Shown in pieces: positions 1-9,152 of a DNA stretch of 47,959 nt. Numbering within the stretch: the stretch's first letter is position 1; every line of letters starts with the position of its first letter. The notes beneath the pieces were generated by a model that searched no databases, was not told the DNA's origin, and was given only the letters and a program-made list of their open reading frames with translations. Source of the stretch: Candidatus Chisholmbacteria bacterium RIFCSPLOWO2_01_FULL_49_14 (GTDB taxonomy: Bacteria > Patescibacteriota > Microgenomatia > UBA1400 > Chisholmbacteraceae); NCBI GenBank assembly GCA_001816915.1, contig MHCL01000007.1, positions 35,746 to 83,704 of the forward strand, read 5' to 3'. Position numbers and translations under genes: made by a program.

Positions 1-553
1 AGAGACCAACCCATTCTTTACAAAGAAGCATCAGCAAGCTAAAGAACAAGGAAAGGTACAGGCGTTTGCTGTGAGCAAAATAAAGCGACCAGGTGATGAA
101 AAAGGGAAGGATGGTATCGGGATGAAAGTCGAAAAACACCGCCCGCTCAAGGCCGATGAAGGTTAAATAGGACAAAGCCGCCGCGATGCCGACGTATGAA
201 CTACGGGTGACGCGCTTCCCAAGAAGGTAAAGGGGATAGGCGGCCAGAGTGGCCAAAAGTGCCTGGCCCACAAGAAGAATCCTTGCATCCGGGAACAATC
301 GGTAGAACGGAGCAAAAAGGAGAAGAATGGGGGAAAAGCGCACGCCGAATGCAGGTGCGGAGATAAAAGTCGAAAAGGGGAAGCGAAGTCGACTCAGATT
401 CCAGGCGATTTGATCATAAAATCCCAAATCCCATCCGAATGTCAGAAAGCGCTCATGATTGACAAGCGAAACAGCGGTAAAAACCAAAAAGGAAGCAACA
501 ATCATCAAGCGGATGGCCCATTTTCCAATCTCCACATTCAATGTGTAGCGCAT
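1..553 (-). CDS. DUF2079-type multi-spanning membrane protein, N-terminal part (3' end outside window)
   Basis: A reading frame of 184 codons stays open from the ATG at 553 down to the left edge, so the C-terminus is missing. After a first membrane segment (about residues 13-30) comes GWDLGFYDQIAWN (residues 40-52) and then a FSPI motif near residue 73. This pairing is typical of the N-terminus of DUF2079 membrane proteins, which look like GT-C-fold glycosyltransferases and whose substrate is unknown. Further hydrophobic helices follow. A GAGGG ribosome-binding site lies just before the ATG and supports the start. A degenerate palindrome (533-545) falls inside codons 3-7. The family call is from motif memory; the role in glycan synthesis is inferred from the neighbouring locus. 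Confidence 0.75.
   Translation of the reverse strand, partial: MRYTLNVEIGKWAIRLMIVASFLVFTAVSLVNHERFLTFGWDLGFYDQIAWNLSRLRFPFSTFISAPAFGVRFSPILLLFAPFYRLFPDARILLVGQALLATLAAYPLYLLGKRVTRSSYVGIAAALSYLTFIGLERAVFFDFHPDTILPFFITWSLYFAHSKRLYLSLFFSLLMLLCKEWVGL
533..545. repeat. Degenerate copy of the CACATT-N-AATGTG palindrome
   Basis: CACATTCAATGTG has 6-bp arms around one central base, the same arms as the palindromes near the transposase gene at 612-1271. It lies inside the first codons of the DUF2079 gene and lacks the outer C/G pairs of the full copy at 584-606. It could be chance, but its position 39 bp from a full copy suggests it belongs to the set. Confidence 0.4.
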
Positions 554-583
554 ATTTCCCTCAAGTCAAACGAAATAATTGAC

Positions 584-606
584 TTCCCCACATTTAATGT
601 GGGGAA
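584..606. repeat. REP-like perfect palindrome (11-bp arms), downstream of transposase
   Basis: The arms TTCCCCACATT and AATGTGGGGAA are perfect reverse complements around a single T at 595. The palindrome lies 5 bp beyond the transposase stop codon. As single-stranded DNA it would fold into a hairpin, the type of site HUH/tyrosine REP-associated transposases recognise. No T-run follows on either strand, so it is not a canonical intrinsic terminator. Confidence 0.8.
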
Positions 607-611
607 TTGAA

Positions 612-1271
612 TTACTCTTCTAAATCAATCACAAGTTTCGGCGATAGAGAGATCCTCGCCTCTGCCTCTTTCTTAAGAAAGGTTTTGTAACTCTCCCGAG
701 AATTAAACATGCTGATGACTTCATCTGGAACACAGATATCGGATGGCTTTCCGAAATAGGCGGGACAGCTTGTCCATGGATAGGAAATGAGAACATCAAC
801 GTCCATCTCTGAGCGTTTTGCCATGACCGGATTCAAATGGATGTATCGGCTAAGATGCATGAATTGCTCATCCGTAACAACGGCAACTTGTTGATAGGTT
901 GATTCAAAAAGTCTGCCCTTGCGCTTGTATTTAGTGTTGAAAAATCGCGTATAGCTGTTTCCCAGACGCTGTGCAAATTTTGGAATTCCTCCGGCTTCAA
1001 GTTCCTTAATCAGAAAATGGAAATGATTCGGCATCAGAGCAAAGGCAAGAATTTCAACAATCTTGGGGCCATATCGCTGTTCAATTCTGTCGATTTCTTG
1101 CCCCTCGAGTGCTCCGGATTGAATTTGGTCAAGATGAACCGACAATCGCGGAGACTTCTGCAATCGGACGAATCTGACGGTATCCAGGAAACGGAGGCGA
1201 TCGGCATCGGAAGAAAAGATATTTCGTTTATCAACGCCTCTATTGTAGATATGGCTATATTTTGACTCCAC
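612..1271 (-). CDS. REP-associated tyrosine transposase (RAYT, IS200/Y1-like family)
   Basis: This 219-residue protein matches the Y1 (HUH) transposase family in its RAYT branch. It starts with the typical IYNRG motif (residues 8-12), carries the metal-binding HFH in MPNHFHF (residues 80-86), the likely catalytic Tyr107 in GNSYTRFFN, and the RAYT tail motif YIHLNP (143-148). Such enzymes nick and join single-stranded DNA at hairpins. The only usable start is a GTG at 1271, which sits inside the palindrome 1269-1281; the frame has a stop 24 bp upstream and no other start. Palindromes lie on both sides (584-606, 1269-1281, 1324-1336, 1346-1358), so the gene and its target sites form one unit. 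The gene looks intact. Whether it is still mobile cannot be told. Confidence 0.9.
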   Translation of the reverse strand: MESKYSHIYNRGVDKRNIFSSDADRLRFLDTVRFVRLQKSPRLSVHLDQIQSGALEGQEIDRIEQRYGPKIVEILAFALMPNHFHFLIKELEAGGIPKFAQRLGNSYTRFFNTKYKRKGRLFESTYQQVAVVTDEQFMHLSRYIHLNPVMAKRSEMDVDVLISYPWTSCPAYFGKPSDICVPDEVISMFNSRESYKTFLKKEAEARISLSPKLVIDLEE

Positions 1272-1281
1272 ATTTAATGTG
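1269..1281. repeat. Palindrome CACATTTAATGTG overlapping the transposase start codon
   Basis: Six-base arms around a central T. The GTG start of the transposase (read on the minus strand) is its right-hand end, so binding of the transposase or a hairpin here could affect its own expression. That regulatory idea is inference. Confidence 0.7.
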
Positions 1282-1323
1282 TAACATAAATCTCACTGCT
1301 ATTTCATCTGGAAATCTCATTTA

Positions 1324-1358
1324 CACATTTAATGTGGGGAAAAGACACATTAAATGTG
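1324..1358. repeat. Inverted pair of REP-like palindromes
   Basis: CACATTTAATGTG at 1324-1336 and CACATTAAATGTG at 1346-1358 have the same arms but opposite central bases, so they point in opposite directions. Each is followed by a G-run (GGGGAA or GGGGGAA), as in the copy at 584-606. The pair sits directly behind the stop codon of the epimerase gene (1366). Confidence 0.75.
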
Positions 1359-1365
1359 GGGGAAG

Positions 1366-2322
<957 letters not shown>

Positions 2323-2340
2323 ATAATGTTGTAAGATCTG

Positions 2341-2346
2341 TATACT
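2341..2346 (+). promoter_or_regulatory. Possible -10 box (TATACT), leaderless-type spacing
   Basis: TATACT ends 7 bases before the ATG at 2354 in the 31-bp gap between two divergent genes. It is part of GTATAC, which also reads as TATAC on the minus strand towards the epimerase, so it may serve both directions. No good -35 box is visible. Confidence 0.35.
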
Positions 2347-2353
2347 AATCCTG

Positions 2354-3928
2354 ATGGAAAGCAAAGAAAAGTCACTCATCATTCTACTGCTTCTGACCAC
2401 GCTTTTCAAAGGCATCGTCTGGGCGGCATTCGTTCCCATCTGGCACGCTCCGGATGAGCAGGCGCATTTTGCACAGGTCCAGTATTATGCGGAGAACCGC
2501 AAAGGATTATCGGGAGATGATCTTTCACAGGAAGTATTTGAGTCTGAAAGACTCCTCGGCACGCTGCGGGATAGTCAGGGAAATAATCTATTTACCTACC
2601 ATCCGCAATACAATATCGAATATACGGATTCATCGATCGGAAAATATGAGCGGCAGTTACAATCCATACCGTTGTCTGCAAGGACCGTGTATATCAAGAA
2701 AGAAGCGGCCGGGTATCCACCGCTGTTCTATATCCTTTCGGCCTTAGGATACACAACTGCCCAACCCTTTGATCTTTTCGTCAGACTTTCGTTCACCCGA
2801 ATGATCTCGGTTTTTCTGGCCGTGGCGACGGTTTGGGCGAGTTTCCTCCTCTCCCGATCGATCTTTCCTAAGCGTACGCTCCTTTCAATCGCGACCGCTT
2901 CCTTGGTTTCCTTCCAGCCGATGTTCACTTTTGTGACTGCCGGAGTCAACAACGATAATTTATTAAACCTTCTGACAACTGTCCTCTTATGGCTGTTAGT
3001 TGATTCTCTGCGCAAAGGAATGACAGCAACAAGAAATCTGGCAATGTTCATAACCTTGGCCCTTGGGTTTTATACAAAACAGCTCATCTATCCGTTCATT
3101 CCGCTGCCGCTTCTTGTGGTAATCTACGATTACCTGAAAAAGAAAAAAGGCAGAATTCTCTACAAAAACATTTTCTTCATCGCTCTCATTCTGGCAGTCG
3201 CCGTCATTCTATTGATGAGGCTGCTCAATTCGGGCTATCTTCCAGGATGGCCAATGGTGAATCCGCAGAGTCCGATGGTTGATTTATCTTTGTCGACCTA
3301 TCTCAAACAAAAACTACCGGTTCTCTATTCCGAAACTCTTCCTTGGTATTGGGGTGTATTCAAGTGGCTCGGGGTTGTGCTGCCGCTGACTGTACTCAGA
3401 GTCATCAAGATCGTCTTGGCTGTCTCGCTATTCGGACTGGTGCACTATTTCCTGACGAGGGTATGGCGAAAAAAATTCACAACCACGGACTGGCAACTCA
3501 TGCTCCTCATCTTTTCCAGCCTCTGGTTCGGCTTTTGGTTATTATTGTGGGACTATATGCTGGTCCGATCGATCGGCTTTTCGCATGGCATCCAAGGGAG
3601 ATATTTTTTCCCGAATATAAGCGCGCACATGACGCTGGTCGTATTCGGTCTTTGGCAACTTCTCAAGAAATATCAACGAATAATAGTAAAGGCAAGCGTC
3701 CTTGCCGGCGCACTGCTCAATTTCATCGCCCTCAAAACCGTGCTCGTAAGCTACTATTCTGTAAGCCCGATCTCTACGTTACTTAAACAGGCAAGCCAGT
3801 ACAAACCTTGGTTCTTTAAAGGAGGAGGCCTGATCGTAGTCTTCGTCATCTATCTGACATTCCTGATCAATTTTCTCTATAGTCTCATCGCCTTTCATGA
3901 AGAAAACAAGCAAAAAAACAGCCGCTAA
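2354..3928 (+). CDS. GT-C-like polytopic membrane protein (DUF2142/GT39-like)
   Basis: A 524-residue protein with about 10-12 hydrophobic helices. The loop after the first helix carries APDEQAHF (about residues 32-39), an acidic pair followed by His that resembles the first extracytoplasmic loop of DUF2142 and GT39-type enzymes, where the acidic residue is catalytic. Such proteins move sugars from polyprenyl-phosphate donors on the outer face of the membrane. The substrate cannot be read. The next gene starts within its last 32 bases, so the two are probably co-translated. There is no Shine-Dalgarno sequence before the ATG; a -10-like box lies 7 bases upstream. Confidence 0.7.
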   Translation: MESKEKSLIILLLLTTLFKGIVWAAFVPIWHAPDEQAHFAQVQYYAENRKGLSGDDLSQEVFESERLLGTLRDSQGNNLFTYHPQYNIEYTDSSIGKYERQLQSIPLSARTVYIKKEAAGYPPLFYILSALGYTTAQPFDLFVRLSFTRMISVFLAVATVWASFLLSRSIFPKRTLLSIATASLVSFQPMFTFVTAGVNNDNLLNLLTTVLLWLLVDSLRKGMTATRNLAMFITLALGFYTKQLIYPFIPLPLLVVIYDYLKKKKGRILYKNIFFIALILAVAVILLMRLLNSGYLPGWPMVNPQSPMVDLSLSTYLKQKLPVLYSETLPWYWGVFKWLGVVLPLTVLRVIKIVLAVSLFGLVHYFLTRVWRKKFTTTDWQLMLLIFSSLWFGFWLLLWDYMLVRSIGFSHGIQGRYFFPNISAHMTLVVFGLWQLLKKYQRIIVKASVLAGALLNFIALKTVLVSYYSVSPISTLLKQASQYKPWFFKGGGLIVVFVIYLTFLINFLYSLIAFHEENKQKNSR

Positions 3929-5414
3929 CATCAGGCGGACAATTCCACCGGTATTGATAATCATCCTCATTCTGGCAGCGTTCCTGCGCTTTTATAAGCT
4001 AGCGCCGCTTCTCCACTGGACGCTTGATGAAGAATACTGGTCGTATCTGCCGTTTAATATCACGACTGGGTACCATCTTCCATTGATCGGGGGACACGTA
4101 TCCGGAACAGGTCTGTATTCGGGGCCGTTATTCGTTTGGATCATGGCGCTTCCGTCAGCCTTGGTAAACGGCAACCCGCTGGGGATCGCGGCTTTTGTTT
4201 CCGGTCTCGGAGTGATCACCACAGCCGTCATGTATTGGGTCGGTTCTCAGTTGTTTGAAAAACGAACGGGCTTGATAGCGGCCGCCGTAGCGGCGACCTC
4301 CTTCCTTTGGGTCATCTACGATCGAAAATACTGGAATGCTTCTCCCATCCCGCTGCTTTCCCTGCTGACGCTCCTGTGTCTTCAAAAAATATCGCAAGGA
4401 AGACGAAGATTTGTATACCCGCTGGCGGTGATCCTGGCAGTTGCCTTTCATGCGCATATGACCAGCGCTGTTTTGCTCGTATTTATTGCCGTTGGGTGGT
4501 GGCTCCTGAAACTGCCGGTAAAAAAAAGAGAATTCATGGTGGGGCTGGCGCTGTTTATGATTCTTCAATTGCCGCTACTTTTATTTGAGATACGCCACGA
4601 CTTCCTCAATACCAGGGCGGCAGTGAGTTTTCTGTCACCAGATGAGGCTGGTACGTCCCTGGCAACCGCCGTCAAAGATGTGAGCCTGCTTGCTGCCAAT
4701 ACCTCAGGCAGGCTCCTCTATGCACCATTGAAGCTTGATATTGCCAAGGAGTTGACGCTCTGCAGTCAGTACGCCGGATTGCGATTTACTCCGCCCCTTT
4801 GGGCAGTCAGTCTGGGACTCGCGGGGTTGGCGTTTGTCCTAATAAACAGAAAATCAAGCGGGTTTCGGCTCCTGCTTCTCCTTTTTCTGATCAATATGAT
4901 CGGGCTTATTTGGTATCGCATGCGTGCCGGACCGGGAAATTGGTATCCGGGCCAGCTGTCGGAGTACTTCTTTTTCCCGAGTTTCCCGGCATTCTTACTG
5001 GGTTTTGCCTCGATGATCAATTGGCTGATTGTTCGATTGGGAAGCCGGGCAGGAATCGCCTGGCTGGCATTGGCAACACTCCTTCTCGTCAACGCAGCGG
5101 CTGTCGTGACGGCCACTCACAGCGATGGGTTTGCCGGCAAAAACGCGACAGTGAAATCGGTCATCAAGCTTCTTGCAGGACAGCCATTCACACTGGCTGT
5201 GACGAGCAGCGATCCCTGCCGCATCTATGGATATCGATATCTGTTCAGCGTTTATGGAAGGGAACCGGTAGCAAGTTACCTGGATGGGCAGTTCGGATGG
5301 CTCTACGAGCGGCGTTTACCGGATGAAAAGCCGACGAAGCGGGTAACGATAGTCACGAATCCCGAATCAATAGAACTGAAGATGGTCGATGTGGGGATCA
5401 ATATCAGGAAATAG
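3897..5414 (+). CDS. GT39-like membrane glycosyltransferase
   Basis: A 505-residue protein with a basic N-terminus (MKKTSKKTAANIRR), a first membrane helix at about 17-31, and the loop motif LDEEYWSYL (about 43-51) that matches the acidic loop of GT39/ArnT/PMT-like enzymes. About ten further helices follow and a soluble tail of about 100 residues closes the protein. The expected role is transfer of a sugar from a lipid-linked donor at the outer membrane face. It overlaps the previous gene by 32 bases. The overall fold call is firm; donor and acceptor are unknown. Confidence 0.75.
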   Translation: MKKTSKKTAANIRRTIPPVLIIILILAAFLRFYKLAPLLHWTLDEEYWSYLPFNITTGYHLPLIGGHVSGTGLYSGPLFVWIMALPSALVNGNPLGIAAFVSGLGVITTAVMYWVGSQLFEKRTGLIAAAVAATSFLWVIYDRKYWNASPIPLLSLLTLLCLQKISQGRRRFVYPLAVILAVAFHAHMTSAVLLVFIAVGWWLLKLPVKKREFMVGLALFMILQLPLLLFEIRHDFLNTRAAVSFLSPDEAGTSLATAVKDVSLLAANTSGRLLYAPLKLDIAKELTLCSQYAGLRFTPPLWAVSLGLAGLAFVLINRKSSGFRLLLLLFLINMIGLIWYRMRAGPGNWYPGQLSEYFFFPSFPAFLLGFASMINWLIVRLGSRAGIAWLALATLLLVNAAAVVTATHSDGFAGKNATVKSVIKLLAGQPFTLAVTSSDPCRIYGYRYLFSVYGREPVASYLDGQFGWLYERRLPDEKPTKRVTIVTNPESIELKMVDVGINIRK

Positions 5415-5416
5415 GA

Positions 5417-5836
5417 TCAATAGTCTTCGTCCTTTTTGTCTTTTTTGAAGATTCTGTTCTGGATCTGGATGGAAACCAGGAAGGTCACAACGAGAATGAC
5501 TGTCGACATCAAAAGCTCGTCTTTGAATATCCAGGAAATAGAAAAGTAAAAAAAAGTAATGGCGACTAAGGCGGAAATGGCGGCGACTTTGACTTTATCC
5601 AGTTCCTGCGTGAGTTGAAGCATCACGGGATTCTTAATGGTTTGAACTTCCTTTTCCATCTTTTCCTTGTCTTTGACGCGCATGAGGATGATATATCCCC
5701 AAAGCCAGATGATGAATCCCAACCAAAACATCTGCCAAATGTTGCCTCTTCCCACTTGCACGGACAGAAGCTGTCCGGTGCCCACAAACAGGATCACCAG
5801 TAGGAGGAGGCCGATGAATTGTAAGACACTACGCAT
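5417..5836 (-). CDS. Small four-helix membrane protein, unrecognised
   Basis: A 139-residue protein with four predicted membrane helices at about 4-24, 34-53, 82-104 and 108-127. A charged cytoplasmic linker (54-81) has a coiled-coil look and the tail ends in a run of Lys and Asp. I do not recognise the family. It points against its neighbours, and its stop lies 2 bases from the stop of the preceding plus-strand gene. Upstream of its start, 85 bases away, begins a heptamer array. The long open frame with consistent membrane topology supports a real gene. Confidence 0.6.
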   Translation of the reverse strand: MRSVLQFIGLLLLVILFVGTGQLLSVQVGRGNIWQMFWLGFIIWLWGYIILMRVKDKEKMEKEVQTIKNPVMLQLTQELDKVKVAAISALVAITFFYFSISWIFKDELLMSTVILVVTFLVSIQIQNRIFKKDKKDEDY

Positions 5837-5920
5837 AAAGAAACCGTCTCAAGGCTATCCTTGCATAACTACGGATGAATATCAACACATCGCAAGTACA
5901 AGCCTCTGGTACAATGAGTT

Positions 5921-6025
5921 GGCGTATAGCGTATAGCGGACTGCGGATAGGGAACAGGGATCTAGATTAAAGATTTAAACATTAATCATTATTCATTATT
6001 TTCTACTCATTACTCATTGATCCTC
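5921..6025 (+). repeat. Degenerate heptamer array A (15 in-phase 7-bp units)
   Basis: Fifteen consecutive 7-bp units run without a phase break up to a 6-base remainder and then the ATG of the flippase gene at 6032. Early units are GC-rich (for example AGCGTAT at 5928 and TGCGGAT at 5942), later ones AT-rich (AAACATT at 5977, ACTCATT at 6005 and 6012). Stretch 5971-5993 recurs in array B with one extra unit, and 5977-6018 matches the reverse complement of 42479-42520 in array D at 37 of 42 positions. It resembles the heptanucleotide short tandem repeats (STRR) known from cyanobacteria. Confidence 0.85.
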
Positions 6026-6031
6026 AGTCAT

Positions 6032-7303
6032 ATGATCAAACGACTTACCAGACTCATCCGGTCCGACACGGCGAAGGATGCTTCAACGATGACCATCGGA
6101 ACCGCAGTTGCGGCGCTCCTGGCTGCCGTCTTCTTCATCATCGCTGCGCGTCGGCTGGGACCGAAGGAATTCGGCATCTTCTCACTGGCCACCGCGGCAA
6201 GTTTTATGTTTGCCGATATGGTGGATCTCGCATTGAACGCCGCGTTGGTGCGCTTCGTGGCAGCCGAGCGCAACAAGGAAGAGGGAAAGGCCGAGAAGTA
6301 TATGAAGTATATTCTCAAGATCAAACTGGGAATCGGTATGCTGCTCATGGTTATTGTCGCACTGTTTGCCCCAATACTTTCGAAACTGTTGTTCGGCAGT
6401 CCGCTGCCGACCATTTTATTTCTCACCGGATTGGGAACGGCATTTCAACTGCTATATACCTTCGGCATCGCACATCTGCAGGCCATTCAGCGCTTCGCGA
6501 AAGCGGCATTCCTGACGGCGCTCCTCCCGGGCTTACGCTTGGTTGGTCTTCTCCTTTTGCTTTTTTTCTCTTCAATGACTACCACCCCGACACTCGTCAT
6601 TTACTTTTCCGCGACCGCGATCCTGATCGCCGTGAGCATGGTTGTGATTCCGCGCGGATACCTGTTCGTCCGAGGCGAAGGGGAAATTGCCAAACCGTTC
6701 CTTAAATACACACTGCCCTTAAGTGCCGGGTTTGCCATTGCGGCAGTGAGCGGCAGGATCGATAACTTCATCTTGGCAAATCTCAGCGGTTCGACCGCCG
6801 TCGGCTTCTATGCTGCGGCTTTCAGATTATTCACTCCGTTTCAATTCCTTGCCGGTTCCCTGAGCACAGTATTTGCGCCGCGCTTTGCGGGTTTTACCAA
6901 TCTCAGTGAAGCAAGATCCTATTTTAGAAAGGGTATTCTGGCAATTTGCCTGATGAGCTTCGGTCTTTTGATCTTCCTGCCGTTCTCACCCTTTATCATC
7001 AATCTTTTTTATGGATCGGATTACGTTCAATCGGTCTCAGTCCTGAGAATCCTCTTTTTCGGATTCGCGTTATTTCTGCTTCAAGTGCCCTTCACGTCAA
7101 CAATACTTTTCTACCTGGCAAAAACACGAGTATTTGCCTTAATATCAGGTGTACAACTCATTCTGATTGTTGTCGGGAATTTCGCATTGATTCCGAGATT
7201 TCAGGAAAACGGCTCGGCGATGGCATTTTTGGCAACTCAGCTTATGGTGCTTGTCATGTTGGCCATCTATACATTGCTTCAGTTGAGAGAAGAAAAAACA
7301 TGA
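6032..7303 (+). CDS. Wzx-type polysaccharide flippase (MOP superfamily)
   Basis: A 423-residue protein with about 12 membrane helices. The N-terminal region has the layout of Wzx/RfbX flippases: a first helix pair around FFIIAARRLGPKEFGIFSLA (about residues 33-52), then a long series of hydrophobic helices. It would move undecaprenyl-linked glycan units across the cytoplasmic membrane. The chosen ATG at 6032 follows directly on heptamer array A; an upstream in-frame TTG at 6017 would put the start inside the array. The stop overlaps the next start (ATGA), so translation is coupled to the glycosyltransferase behind it. Confidence 0.85.
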   Translation: MIKRLTRLIRSDTAKDASTMTIGTAVAALLAAVFFIIAARRLGPKEFGIFSLATAASFMFADMVDLALNAALVRFVAAERNKEEGKAEKYMKYILKIKLGIGMLLMVIVALFAPILSKLLFGSPLPTILFLTGLGTAFQLLYTFGIAHLQAIQRFAKAAFLTALLPGLRLVGLLLLLFFSSMTTTPTLVIYFSATAILIAVSMVVIPRGYLFVRGEGEIAKPFLKYTLPLSAGFAIAAVSGRIDNFILANLSGSTAVGFYAAAFRLFTPFQFLAGSLSTVFAPRFAGFTNLSEARSYFRKGILAICLMSFGLLIFLPFSPFIINLFYGSDYVQSVSVLRILFFGFALFLLQVPFTSTILFYLAKTRVFALISGVQLILIVVGNFALIPRFQENGSAMAFLATQLMVLVMLAIYTLLQLREEKT

Positions 7304-8106
7304 AGGAGCCTGGCATTACGGCGCAGATGTTGGTAAAGAACGAAGAGTACTGGATCTGGTACTCCGTTCGGTCCATCCTTCCTTTTGCAAACAAGGTGAT
7401 GATCTTTGATACGGGTTCCACAGACGAGACTTCAAAGATCATCGGCTCGATCCATTCGGCTAAACTCACTGTTGATGAAAAAGGAGATGCAACGAGGCAG
7501 GGGCTCGTGCAACTTCGTAACGAAATGAAACAACGAACCACAACAGACTGGATTCTCCTCGTTGACGGTGACGAGGTTTGGCCCCGCGAATCTCTTAAAA
7601 AGCTGGGTGATGCGTTAAAGGGTGCTCCGCGCAAGACTTGGGGGATCGTGGTGCGTACCCGCAACTGTGTTGGGGACGTCTGGCACTACCAACCGGAGGC
7701 AGCCGGGCGGTATGAACTGCTCGGCCGTAAAGGCCACCTCTCCATCCGCGCCTACAGGAACCTCCCCGGATTCAAATGGCAAGGAGAATATCCGAACGAA
7801 GCCTTTTGTGATACCGATGGCAAACCGATAAACGGTCAGGATGAACATCTCCGCTTTATCGACACCGCGTATTGGCATCTTACGCACCTTCATCGCTCAA
7901 CGAGGACAGATCATGTGATCGACAGGCGGAGCAAGAAAAAGCTTGAGATTGGAATAAAAGCCAAGCCAAATGAGCTACCTGAAGTCTTTTTCAGTAAACA
8001 CCCATCAAACGTTCATTCACCATTCAAAGCATCATCGTTCATTGAGAAGGTTGGGGCGGCTATCGCAACACCTCTGCGACGGGTAAAAAGAAGAATGCTC
8101 GAATGA
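7300..8106 (+). CDS. GT2-family glycosyltransferase
   Basis: A 268-residue protein with the GT-A features of family 2: an N-terminal VKNEEYW motif (about 12-18) typical of SunS/WaaE-like enzymes, GSTD (about 47-50), and the metal-binding DGDE (about 90-93). It would transfer a nucleotide-activated sugar to a growing lipid-linked glycan on the cytoplasmic side. I chose the ATG at 7300, which overlaps the flippase stop as ATGA; the open frame extends upstream to 6946 but that part lies inside the flippase gene and has no homology-like sequence. The C-terminus ends in a basic, possibly membrane-associated helix. Confidence 0.85.
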   Translation: MKEPGITAQMLVKNEEYWIWYSVRSILPFANKVMIFDTGSTDETSKIIGSIHSAKLTVDEKGDATRQGLVQLRNEMKQRTTTDWILLVDGDEVWPRESLKKLGDALKGAPRKTWGIVVRTRNCVGDVWHYQPEAAGRYELLGRKGHLSIRAYRNLPGFKWQGEYPNEAFCDTDGKPINGQDEHLRFIDTAYWHLTHLHRSTRTDHVIDRRSKKKLEIGIKAKPNELPEVFFSKHPSNVHSPFKASSFIEKVGAAIATPLRRVKRRMLE

Positions 8107-9152
8107 ACATCGCGTTTTTGAACATCTATGGCGGAAAAGTAGAAAGAGGAGCCGAAACTTTTACGCATGAACTTGCAAGGAGGCTCGAAAAAAAACATCA
8201 AGTTGTTTTCTTCAAAGGCAAATCAGACATTTTACCCAGCCATGGTTTTTCCGGATCCCTCGTCAAGCAAATGACAAAGAGAACTTTTCTCGATACGCCT
8301 TCCAGAGCAGTGTTCAAATTTTCTCTGGCAAACATCGGAAAGATCATCCGATCCAATTTCGACATTGTTATTCCGATGAATGGATTTTGGCAGTTATTAT
8401 TATTAAAACTCTTCCAACCGTTAGGACGATATAAGATTGTAGTAACCGGACACTCCGGTCCCGGATGGGATGAGCGCTGGAACCTCTATCTCAAACCCGA
8501 CGCGTTCGTCGCCACAACCGAACCAACGCGAATCTGGGCAGCCAGAACCGCCCCATGGACTCGTGTGGAAATGATCCCCTATGGTATCGATGCAAAAGTC
8601 CTCCAAAAGGCCGGGCCGGTAAGCATAGATCTGAAAAAGCCGATTATACTCTGTCCTGCGGCTTTAGTACCCTATAAGCGGATTGATCGGGCTATCGAGG
8701 CAGTAGTACTGATCAAAGAGGCAAGTCTTTTCGTTGTGGGAAGAGGAGGCCTTGAGAGTAAACTGAAGCGAATGGGAAAAGTGAAACTCGGAAGCCGTTT
8801 TGCACTCACCGGTGTCGCTCATGATAAGATGGCATCGCTCTACCAGGCGGCGGACGTCGTGACGCTTCCATCACAGGCCCAGGAAAACTCGCCGATGGTC
8901 TTTTTGGAAAGCCTGGCCGCGGGAAAGCCGGTCGTTACAACCGACAGTCAAAGAAACCGCTGGCTTCTGGGAGACGCGGGCTTGTACTGCAATCCGGAAG
9001 ACAAGGCGCAATACGCTCGCACGCTCAGGCAGGCTTTACGTCTTGGAGGACAAACGGAAACTAAGTGGCGCATTCAACGGGTAGCCCGGCGATTTGCAAT
9101 CCGCAGCGTGGTCCGGCAATACGAAGAGTTATTTCATTCGCTCACGAAATGA
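8103..9152 (+). CDS. GT4-family glycosyltransferase
   Basis: A 349-residue GT-B enzyme. The N-terminal domain opens with NIYGGKVERGAETF, the usual glycine-rich acceptor loop; the C-terminal domain carries the nucleotide-sugar signature E-x7-E in ENSPMVFLE (about residue 260) followed by AAGKPVV. The core VGRGGLE and the preceding PYKRIDRAIEA are typical of mannosyl- and glucosyltransferases of this family. It overlaps the previous gene by 4 bases and the next by 4, inside the tightly coupled run 6032-12481. The sugar specificity is not readable. Confidence 0.88.
   Translation: MNIAFLNIYGGKVERGAETFTHELARRLEKKHQVVFFKGKSDILPSHGFSGSLVKQMTKRTFLDTPSRAVFKFSLANIGKIIRSNFDIVIPMNGFWQLLLLKLFQPLGRYKIVVTGHSGPGWDERWNLYLKPDAFVATTEPTRIWAARTAPWTRVEMIPYGIDAKVLQKAGPVSIDLKKPIILCPAALVPYKRIDRAIEAVVLIKEASLFVVGRGGLESKLKRMGKVKLGSRFALTGVAHDKMASLYQAADVVTLPSQAQENSPMVFLESLAAGKPVVTTDSQRNRWLLGDAGLYCNPEDKAQYARTLRQALRLGGQTETKWRIQRVARRFAIRSVVRQYEELFHSLTK

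Larger units (their letters stand above)
584..1358 (-). mobile_element. RAYT unit: transposase gene bounded by CACATT-N-AATGTG palindromes
   Basis: The transposase gene is bracketed by one 11-bp-arm palindrome on its 3' side and three 6-bp-core palindromes on its 5' side. The last two form an inverted pair, because their central base is T (1330) in one and A (1352) in the other. That pairing resembles the paired REPs (BIME) known around RAYT genes. No direct target duplication is seen, as expected for this family. The outer limits are my estimate from the outermost clear palindromes. Confidence 0.7.

Noticed and set aside
584-606. Hairpin behind the transposase as an intrinsic terminator
   Set aside because: No T-run follows on either strand, and the same core occurs on the other side of the gene, so it fits a REP-like site better.
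4799-5326. 175-codon plus-strand frame inside the GT39-like gene
   Set aside because: Shadow frame of a gene with clear membrane helices; rich in Arg, Gly and Cys, with no domain.
6946-7299. Upstream extension of the GT2 gene to 6946
   Set aside because: This part lies in the flippase gene, and the GT2 conserved start follows the ATGA overlap at 7300.
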